NCBI GenBank assembly: GCA_947650365.1
Contig: CANTAL010000136.1
Location: forward strand, 744,001-808,000
Reading direction: 5' to 3'
DNA length: 64,000 nt
Source of the DNA: Chamaelirium japonicum
Taxonomy: Eukaryota; Streptophyta; Magnoliopsida; Liliales; Melanthiaceae
Program-made: the position numbers and the translations under genes
Shown: piece by piece, positions 56,013-62,242 of the stretch
Layout: each line of letters opens with the position of its first letter
Numbering within the stretch: position 1 is the stretch's first letter
The notes under the pieces: model-generated
The model's input: only the letters and a program-made list of their open reading frames with translations
What the model was told of the DNA's origin: nothing
The model's database searches: none

Positions 56013-57253
56013 GGATCGTACGATGAATTAGAATGGATCATGCAAATGAATTAGAATGGATCGTACGAATGAATTAGAATGGATCGTGCGAATGAATTAG
56101 AATGGATCGTACGTATGAATTAGAATGGATACATTCATGGGAATGAATTAGAATGGATTGTGCTAATGAGTAAGAATGGATCGTACGAATGGAATAGAAT
56201 GGATCATACGAATGAATTAGAATGGATCGTGCTAATAAATTAGAATGGATCGTACGAATAAATTAGAATAGATTGTGCGAATGAATTATAATGGATCGTG
56301 CGAATGAATTAGAATGGATACATTCGTGCGAATGAATTAGAATGGATCGTACGAATGAATTAGAATGGATCGTATGAATGAATTAGAATGGATCGTATGA
56401 ATGAATTCAAAAGGATCGTACGAATGAATTAGAATGGATACATTCGTGCGAATGAATTAGAATGGATCATACGAAGGAATTAGGGTGGATCGTACGAATG
56501 AATTAAAATGGATACATTTGTGCGAAAGAATTAGAATGGATTGAATGAATGAATTAGAATAGATCGAAAGAATGAATTAGAATGGATCGTGAGAATGAAT
56601 TAGAATGGATCATATGAATGAATTAGAATGGATACATTCGTGCGAATGAATTAGAATGGATCGTATGAATGTGTAAGAATGGATCGTACGAATGAAATAG
56701 AATGGATCATACGAATGAATTAGAATGGATCGTGCTAATGAATTAGAATGGATCGTACGAATGAATTAAAATAGATTGTGCGATTGAATTTGAATGGATA
56801 GTACGAATGAAATAGAATAGATACATTCGTGTGAATGAATTAGAATGGATCGTATGAATGAATTAGATTGGATCGTATGAATGAATTAGAATTGATCGTA
56901 CATATGAATTAGAATGGATACATTCATGGGAATGAATTAGAATGGATCATACGAAGGAATTAGAATGGATCATATGAATGAAATAGAATGGATCGTACGA
57001 AGGAATTAGAATGGATCGTACGAAGGAATTAGAATAGATTGTGCAAATGAATTAGAATGGATCGTACGAATGAATTAGAATGGATCGTATGAATGAATTA
57101 GAATGGATTGTGCGAATGAATTAGAATGTATCGTACGAATGAATTAGAATGGATACATTCGTGCGAAAGAATTAGAATAGATTGTATGAATGAATTAGAA
57201 TGGATCGTACGAATGAATTAGAATGGATCGTGCGGATGAATTTGAATAGATCG
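56013..57253 (-). repeat. Satellite block 38, minus orientation, cut by LTR
   Basis: Counterpart of blocks 4 and 14, lacking about 150 bp near 56150. It is interrupted at GATCG (57249-57253). The equivalent sites in the other copies, near 16095 and 35370, carry no insertion. Confidence 0.9.
57249..57253 (+). other. Putative left target-site duplication GATCG
   Basis: These five satellite bases directly precede the LTR TG. Ty3/gypsy insertions normally duplicate 5 bp of target. The right-hand copy would have to follow the 3' LTR beyond the window, so this cannot be confirmed here. Confidence 0.5.
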
Positions 57254-57352
57254 TGTTGGGGGTAGACAGAAACCACATATCTTGGGTAGCATTGCAAACG
57301 CATCTGAGATAAGAGTTCTCGAGTGAGCCCGTCCAAAAAGCTCGCCCTCCCA

Positions 57353-57492
57353 GCCCATCAGGAGCACGCCCCCCCCACAGGGAGCTGGATGGACACCTTG
57401 TATCTGAGTGCAGCTCGCCTCTCCCAACCCCTCAGGAGCTCGCCCCACAGGGAGCTGGATGGACACCTTGTATCTGAGTGCAGCTCGCAGGA
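57353..57492 (+). repeat. 70-bp direct duplication in U3
   Basis: The segment ending GGATGGACACCTTG ... CAGCTCGC occurs twice, 70 bp apart; bases 57373-57418 and 57443-57488 are identical. U3 duplications of this kind often carry enhancer motifs, but no known motif is recognised here. Confidence 0.9.
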
Positions 57493-57579
57493 GTTCGCTC
57501 CCCCGTGCTCATCAAATCACCTTGACAGGGAGCGAGATCCACATTAGGCTGAAAGGGCCCAGGCTAAGAGCACTCTTAA

Positions 57580-57687
57580 GAGCTCGCCTGAGCTCGATGG
57601 AGCTCGCCTGAGATCGCCCAGAAGCTCGCTCAGGAGCTCGCCTGAGCTCGACGGAGCTCGCCCGAGATCGCCCCGTAGCTCGCCAAG
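57580..57687 (+). repeat. 54-bp tandem duplication rich in GAGCTCGCC
   Basis: Bases 57580-57633 and 57634-57687 are imperfect tandem copies beginning GAGCTCGCCTGAGCTCGA. Related GAGCTCGCC and AGCTCGCTCAG words continue to about 57870. The motif GAGCTC is itself a 6-bp palindrome. Function unknown. Confidence 0.85.
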
Positions 57688-58291
57688 CTCACCCAGGAGC
57701 TCGCCTAAGCTCGCTCAGGAGCTCGCCCCGGAGTTCGCCAAGCCCGCGCGAGAACTCGCTGGCAGTGATAGCGGGAGTTAGACCGTCATGCATAACGAAG
57801 ACACCGGCATCGCGAACGCCCCTAGCTCGCGCAGGAGCTCACCCCTAGCTCGCTCAGGAGCTCGCCCAAGCTCGCCAGAATTCCCCAGTTTATCGAGGAG
57901 GTGGCTCCCGCGAGGTCCGACTCTTGATAGATGTGGAAGAGAAGGCGGAGCAATAGAGGGCGAGCTCACCTTAGCTCCCCGTCGGAGGTCGCCCACAATG
58001 TATGAGGAGATGCCAGGTGGCAAAACCCCACGGAAGCTACGTGGACAAACGTGGTCCACGGAAGCTCGCTCGAATCAGTTCGAGACCTCCCAGACTTGAA
58101 CATTCCAGAATGGCCACCTGGCCACGACAAGAAAGATTCCCTCCCCCACTCAAACCGCCTGGCAGGCCTGACGACAGAATGTCAGGGCGCGAGTACCAAG
58201 GACTGTCAGACCCACGCGAGCCAGAACGTGGGGGGTCTAGAAGGCGCCGGAAGAATCTCCACGTGTCGGGCCACGGTAGGCCGCCGATTGC

Positions 58292-58298
58292 TATAAAT
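58292..58298 (+). promoter_or_regulatory. TATA box of the LTR promoter
   Basis: TATAAAT lies in GATTGCTATAAATGCTCACC, about 200 bp before the LTR end, where a plant LTR promoter is expected. Transcription would start near 58320-58330 by the usual 25-35 bp spacing (inferred). Confidence 0.75.
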
Positions 58299-58497
58299 GC
58301 TCACCCCCAGGCTCCATAGTACAGGTTCGAAATCCCTTTTCCTTCCTCTTTGGTCCATTACAGCTCGCCGTTGTGCCACTGTGACTGACTTGAGCGTCGG
58401 AGGGTCTGCGCTCCTGAGGGAGCCAGCCGTTCTCACGTTCTCTTTTCTTTGTCTTGCAGGCAGCCCGCACGGACCAGCGAAAAATCCCCCGAACATT

Positions 58498-58514
58498 TGG
58501 CGCCGTCTGTGGGA
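58498..58514 (+). other. Primer-binding site for minus-strand synthesis
   Basis: TGGCGCCGTCTGTGGGA begins three bases after the LTR CA. The first nine bases, TGGCGCCGT, match the complement of the 3' end of plant tRNA-Asp (as I recall it); the rest matches less well, so the exact primer tRNA is uncertain. The leader from here to the gag ATG is only about 70 bp and contains no separate ORF. Confidence 0.82.
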
Positions 58515-58585
58515 TCTTCGACTGGTTCCTGCGAGAACGCCCACGACCACGCGGTTGAGCGCAGTTCGCTCTCGTAACCTCAAGG

Positions 58586-61090
58586 ATGGCTCCGGCGACA
58601 AGGGGACGCAGGCGACCGAGGACTCGTGCCAGATCTGCGCGCAGCGAGCCTCCAGTCGAGACCCCTCAGCCCCAGGTCCCGCTCAGCGACCAACTCTTGT
58701 TGGAGATGTTGGCCACCCAGCGGGCGATGATGGAGGAGCTGACACGATTGCGTAAGGCTCCGGCGGCCAGCCGACGATCCGGGCCGGCGAAGACGGTGTC
58801 TCCGGTGCGACCACCGGCGTCAACATCACGACCGCCCACGGTCGCTCCGGTGCGGCAGGTTTCCCAACCGGAACCCCCAGTCGGGAGAGCGGCTGTACGC
58901 GGGGTGCCGGAAACCCCGCTCACAAGGTTGCAGAAGCTAGTCACCCAGCGATCTAGCAACCAGGCGACCTCGCGCGCGACCATTCCCTGCCGCCGTAGCC
59001 GGAGCGCCGATTCTGAGGGGTCGGAGGCAAGATCTCTAGAGCGGGATCGCAACCCACGCCATCGGCGACGAGGGAAAGAGCCCGCGGTGGAAATATCTTC
59101 AGGAGCTCGAGAGGCAACGGCCTCCCACAGACCAACTGACGAGCCGAAGGAATCCGTGTGTGGACAGCAAGGAGCCCGCCGAGCGGTTGCCCCCGAGGGT
59201 CGCCGCGGGGTGGGGCCGACCTCGCCACAAGGGAGCGTACGAGACCGCCTAGGACCTGCGCAGCCGCCTCTGGGAGTTCTCCCCGGGCGCTGGCGGCGAC
59301 CTAGTGCGACAGTAGATTTACTTGAAGACCTTGCCGCCCACGGAGGTAGCTCGCCTTTCACCAGCGAGGTCCACCAAGGGGGTTTTCCGCACCACTGGAC
59401 CCCCCCGAAGTTTGTATTGTTCGACGGATCGCAGGATCCCATTGACCATCTCTTGGCTTACAGAAAGCTTCTGTTTTTTCGGGACCAAGACCACGTCTTG
59501 TGCCGAGCATTCCCGAGCAGTTTGACCGGCTCGGCATTGAACTGGTTCCACAAGTTGCCGCCCTGCACGATCCCCGATTTTCCAACTCTCTCTAGGCTAT
59601 TCCTGGAGCAGTATCGCTGCAATAGGCAGCCCCCGAAGAGAATCGAGTCTCTATTTACTTTAACCATGGGAGCTCGCGAGACGCTCCGGTGCTTCGCAAC
59701 GCGATTCCAGAGCGCCTACCTCGCTCTGGAAGACGCGGCGGGCCAAGATCGTACCGTGGTGAGCGCTTTCAGAAGCGCCCTCCCCGAGGGTTGCAAGCTT
59801 CATGACGCTCTAGTGATCAAGGACCCTCGCACGATGGTCGAACTATTTGCCCTGGTCCAGCAACACATCAAGCTCGAAGACGCTGTGCTAGACCGAAAGG
59901 GAAAGGCAGTCGAGCAGCGACCTCCTCCGGCCCCGCGACCGCTCGTCGTCAAGGCCGTGGAGAGAAGGGAGGTGCCCCTGGCGGTGGCTTTGCCTGGATC
60001 GCCCGCTGTTCCTGCTGAACAGCCCGCTGAAGCCCCCACGGCTGTCGCTGGAAGGCCGGCGAACTGGCGCCTGCCTCCAGGACCCGGGGAGCGGGATTTC
60101 ACCGTGCTGACCCACTCGCCAGGACAAATCTTCCATCAGATTCGGAATGAACCTTTCTTCCAGTACCCGCCACCCCTACAGGTCGGAGAGCCTGGCTCTA
60201 CCGACAACTCGCGGCGGTGCGCCTTTCATCGAAGCCCTGGGCATCACACTAAGAGATGCCGGGCTCTCAAGAACCACCTCGAGGACTTGGTCACCCAGGG
60301 CCACTTGAATCAGTTTATTTCGCCTCCAAGGAGGTTCGAGGTAGTACCGACACGGGCCCCTCGGGAGGGAGATCGCCCGGGGCCCGCTGAGCCCGCCCTG
60401 CCTCCGCCTCCCGCGGAAGGACCGGCGATCTGCCATACCATTAGCGGGCGGCTGTGCGGCCCGAGATCCAGTAATGAAGCCCGCCGACGAGTCAGGGAGA
60501 TGGAGCGGGCACAAAAGGTATTTCCCGTCTCGCTAACTCCTACTTTACTTCAAGCACCAAGGGTAGAAGCCCGCGATTTTCTCTGGTTTTCGGAAGATGA
60601 CATGACTGGGGTCGTTACGCCCCACAATGACCCCCTCGTCATTCGCCTGATGATGGCTAACATCGAGGTGAGGCGAGCTCTGGTTGATCCGGGGAGCGCC
60701 GTGGACATCCTTTTTCTGTCGGCCTACCTGCGAATGGGGTTGAGACTCGCCGACCTGTCTCCCTCGACGAGCTCCCTCAGTGGGTTCACCGGAGAGGTCG
60801 CCAGAGTGGCAGGGGAGATAACCCTTACGGTGACCGCTGGCCCAGAGGCTCGCCAAGTCCGCTTCGCGGTAGTGGATGGAAGTTCCGCATTTAACGCCAT
60901 CCTTGGGCGGCCTTGGCTAAGGCAAATGAATGCGGTAGCTTCACCCAACCATCAGGCCCTCAAATTCCCGACCGCGAGCGGGGTCGTAGTAATTCGGGGT
61001 GATCAGGTAGCCGCTACCCGATGCGAGCAGGATGTCCTTCACCTCAGGGACATGGAGGTCGCCGAGGCCAAGAGGCCCGCACCCTCCTAG
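58586..61090 (+). CDS. gag-pro: Gag-protease polyprotein
   Basis: This encodes the capsid/nucleocapsid protein and protease of the retrotransposon (834 codons). The start ATG is in a good plant context (AAGGATGGC) and is the first after the primer-binding site. Residues 1-250 are Arg/Pro-rich and low in complexity. Residues about 275-440 form a Retrotrans_gag-type capsid domain (FDGSQDP, then LNWFHKLPP, then FLEQY). A zinc-knuckle-like C-x2-H-x4-H-x4-C lies at residues 545-558, the His-variant form usual in Tat elements. A retropepsin-type protease follows at about 685-800, with active site D701-P-G-S-A and the downstream ILGRPWL motif. Pro after the catalytic Asp replaces the usual Thr/Ser/Gly, so activity is uncertain. 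The frame ends at a UAG that is probably leaky. Confidence 0.93.
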   Translation: MAPATRGRRRPRTRARSARSEPPVETPQPQVPLSDQLLLEMLATQRAMMEELTRLRKAPAASRRSGPAKTVSPVRPPASTSRPPTVAPVRQVSQPEPPVGRAAVRGVPETPLTRLQKLVTQRSSNQATSRATIPCRRSRSADSEGSEARSLERDRNPRHRRRGKEPAVEISSGAREATASHRPTDEPKESVCGQQGARRAVAPEGRRGVGPTSPQGSVRDRLGPAQPPLGVLPGRWRRPSATVDLLEDLAAHGGSSPFTSEVHQGGFPHHWTPPKFVLFDGSQDPIDHLLAYRKLLFFRDQDHVLCRAFPSSLTGSALNWFHKLPPCTIPDFPTLSRLFLEQYRCNRQPPKRIESLFTLTMGARETLRCFATRFQSAYLALEDAAGQDRTVVSAFRSALPEGCKLHDALVIKDPRTMVELFALVQQHIKLEDAVLDRKGKAVEQRPPPAPRPLVVKAVERREVPLAVALPGSPAVPAEQPAEAPTAVAGRPANWRLPPGPGERDFTVLTHSPGQIFHQIRNEPFFQYPPPLQVGEPGSTDNSRRCAFHRSPGHHTKRCRALKNHLEDLVTQGHLNQFISPPRRFEVVPTRAPREGDRPGPAEPALPPPPAEGPAICHTISGRLCGPRSSNEARRRVREMERAQKVFPVSLTPTLLQAPRVEARDFLWFSEDDMTGVVTPHNDPLVIRLMMANIEVRRALVDPGSAVDILFLSAYLRMGLRLADLSPSTSSLSGFTGEVARVAGEITLTVTAGPEARQVRFAVVDGSSAFNAILGRPWLRQMNAVASPNHQALKFPTASGVVVIRGDQVAATRCEQDVLHLRDMEVAEAKRPAPS

Positions 61091-61096
61091 CAATTA
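61088..61096 (+). promoter_or_regulatory. Candidate UAG readthrough signal between gag-pro and pol
   Basis: The stop reads TAG CAA TTA. This is exactly the tobamovirus-type leaky context (UAG followed by CARYYA, known from TMV), where some ribosomes insert an amino acid and continue. The frame on both sides is the same and open, and pol has no ATG until 61391. Readthrough would give a Gag-rich to Pol-poor ratio. A chance or recent CAG-to-TAG change is the alternative. Confidence 0.75.
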
Positions 61097-62242
61097 CCGC
61101 CCGCTACGAGCGAGCTAGTGGGGAGCCCGCTGGAGGCCTCCTCGCTTAAGTCCCCTACTCCACCCCCGGGTGGGAGCGGTGTGGACCTTAAGTTGGAGGA
61201 GGGAGGTCGCCCGACAACCCCCAAGAGAGGAAGTTTTCCAATTACCGAACCACTTCAAGAGGTCGACATTGGCGGCAAGGAAGGGCCAGGAGTTGTTAGC
61301 CTCGGGACCTCGCTAGCCAAGGGCGAGGTCCTGGCCATAACCAACTTGCTCAGGGAATACCGTGACGTATTCGCCTGGAGCTTCGCGGACATGCCAGGGA
61401 TTGACCCGGAGGTCGCCTGTCATCGTCTGCACACCATGAAGGAGTTCCCGCCGGTCAAGCAGAAAGCTCGGCACATACCTGCTGCAAAGTCCATTGCAGT
61501 GGCGGCAGAGATAGACAAGCTGGAGCGAGCCGGCTTCATCCGCGAGGCGCACTTCCCCGAGTGGATCTCCAATATCGTGGCGGTGCCAAAGAAGAGCGGA
61601 GCGGTCAGGGTGTGCATCGACTTCTCCGACCTCAACAAGGCATGCCCGAAGGATGGATTTCCTCTTCCGAGAATAGGCGCACTGGTCGACGCAGCTGTCG
61701 GGTTCCAGGCCCTGTCCTTCATGGATGGATATTCTGGGTATAACCAGATACCTCTCCACACCGACGATCAGGAGAAGACCGCCTTCTACTCCGGAGCGGG
61801 CTACCAGAAGTTGTACTGCTATCGAGTGATGCCGTTCGGACTTAAGAACGCTGGAGCGACATACCAAAGGCTAGTCACTCAGATGTTCAAAGATCAGATC
61901 GGCAGAAACGTCGAAGTTTACGTAGACGACCTCCTGGTGAAGAGTCGGGAGAGGGAGGGGCATGTTGCCGATCTCCGCGAAACCTTCGAGGTACTGAGAA
62001 AGTACCAAATGAGGCTAAACCCGGCGAAGTGCGCATTCGGGGTGACGTCGGGGAAATTCCTCGGGTACCTGGTCACCCACAGGGGGATCGAGGCCGACCC
62101 TGGGCAGATCCGAGCACTTGTCGAGATGCCCGCGCCGAGGACCCGGCAGGAAGTCCAGAGGCTGAGCGGGCGAATCGCCGCGCTCAATCGGTTCATCTCC
62201 AAATCCTCAGACAACTGCCGACCTCTTTTCGAGCTGCTATGA
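61091..62242 (+). CDS. pol: Pol, reverse transcriptase part (readthrough continuation)
   Basis: This is the continuation of the gag-pro frame after the UAG; no separate AUG start is credible (the first is at 61391, inside conserved sequence). The first ~80 codons are a Pro/Gly-rich linker. Reverse transcriptase copies the element RNA into DNA inside the particle. Motifs in order: AVPKKSGAVRVCIDFSDLN, then FMDGYSGYNQI, then MPFGLKNAGATYQ, then the catalytic YVDD (61919-61930, pol codons 277-280), then FLGYLV and the thumb start. The frame stops at TGA 62240-62242 (pol codon 384), just after the conserved PLFELL, while homology continues without shift. This copy would therefore make a pol lacking RNase H and integrase. 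Confidence 0.92.
   Translation, partial: QLPPATSELVGSPLEASSLKSPTPPPGGSGVDLKLEEGGRPTTPKRGSFPITEPLQEVDIGGKEGPGVVSLGTSLAKGEVLAITNLLREYRDVFAWSFADMPGIDPEVACHRLHTMKEFPPVKQKARHIPAAKSIAVAAEIDKLERAGFIREAHFPEWISNIVAVPKKSGAVRVCIDFSDLNKACPKDGFPLPRIGALVDAAVGFQALSFMDGYSGYNQIPLHTDDQEKTAFYSGAGYQKLYCYRVMPFGLKNAGATYQRLVTQMFKDQIGRNVEVYVDDLLVKSREREGHVADLRETFEVLRKYQMRLNPAKCAFGVTSGKFLGYLVTHRGIEADPGQIRALVEMPAPRTRQEVQRLSGRIAALNRFISKSSDNCRPLFELL
62240..62242 (+). other. In-frame TGA breaking pol
   Basis: CTA TGA AAA GGA replaces a position that is normally basic in this family (after FELL, before KGA). The rest of pol is open in the same frame on both sides, so this is a single point change, plausibly C-to-T at a methylated CGA. 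The context after the stop (AAA) is not the known leaky UGA CUA type. Confidence 0.88.

Larger units (their letters stand above)
1..57253. repeat. Multi-level 23/28-bp satellite array
   Basis: Every line of this stretch is built from one 23-bp monomer that starts CATTCTAATTC, carries CGTACG at bases 15-20 and ends ATC, plus a 28-bp variant whose end reads CGAATGTATC. Distances between successive 28-bp units fit n x 23 + 28 (97, 166, 189 and about 258 bp were measured). Monomers run on either strand in long blocks. The array is AT-rich (8 of 23 consensus bases are G or C), in contrast to the GC-rich element to its right. No unique sequence, gene or RNA is seen anywhere in it. It continues beyond the left edge. 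Chromosomal role is not readable from sequence alone. Confidence 0.97.
53195..57253. repeat. Satellite superunit, copy 3 (partial, cut by retroelement)
   Basis: From about 53195 the order of variant units again follows the superunit, at +21901 from copy 2 (CATACGATCCATTCTTACTC at 31331 and 53232; flip at 31587 and 53488). It covers the part equivalent to copy 2 about 31295-35370. It lacks about 150 bp near 56150 that copies 1 and 2 have. It ends abruptly at the LTR, where copies 1 and 2 continue GATCGTACGAATG. Confidence 0.85.
57254..58495 (+). repeat. 5' LTR (1242 bp)
   Basis: It begins TGTTGGGGG and ends CCCCCGAACA, near-perfect short inverted termini with the canonical TG and CA ends. It sits between satellite DNA and the primer-binding site, which starts three bases after the CA. 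It holds a TATA box at 58292, so U3 spans about 57254-58320 and R/U5 the last ~175 bp. The left half contains internal duplications (70-bp and 54-bp) and many GAGCTCGCC-like words. Small open frames inside it have no recognisable domain and are not called as genes. Confidence 0.88.

Noticed and set aside
1..57253. CRISPR-like appearance of 23/28-bp direct repeats
   Set aside because: The units abut one another without unique spacers, occur on both strands, and vary throughout. This is satellite DNA.
1..57253. Telomere-like or interstitial telomeric repeat
   Set aside because: No TTTAGGG or related 6-7 bp telomeric runs; the CCCTAATTCC variant is a point-mutated monomer, not a telomere repeat.
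58444..58460. Splice-acceptor-like TCTTTTCTTTGTCTTGCAGG just before the LTR end, suggesting a spliced leader
   Set aside because: The pyrimidine tract and AG look convincing, but it is inside the LTR and no matching donor or need for splicing is seen; gag, protease and pol are already in one frame.
57218..58755. Short open frames on both strands across the LTR and leader (57218-57466 minus, 57323-57547 plus, 57788-58099 plus, 58206-58601 minus, 58297-58755 plus)
   Set aside because: They lie in LTR or leader, overlap each other on both strands, and have no recognisable domain. GC-rich sequence yields such frames by chance.
58666..60948. Minus-strand open frames opposite gag-pro, including one of 258 codons (58666-59442)
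   Set aside because: Shadow frames of the GC-rich gag coding sequence; no domain, no promoter, and the plus strand has clear Gag and protease motifs.
61118..62242. Separate pol gene starting at 61118
   Set aside because: The codon at 61118 is GTG, not a eukaryotic start, and lies in the same frame as gag-pro. Readthrough of the UAG at 61088 explains the arrangement better.
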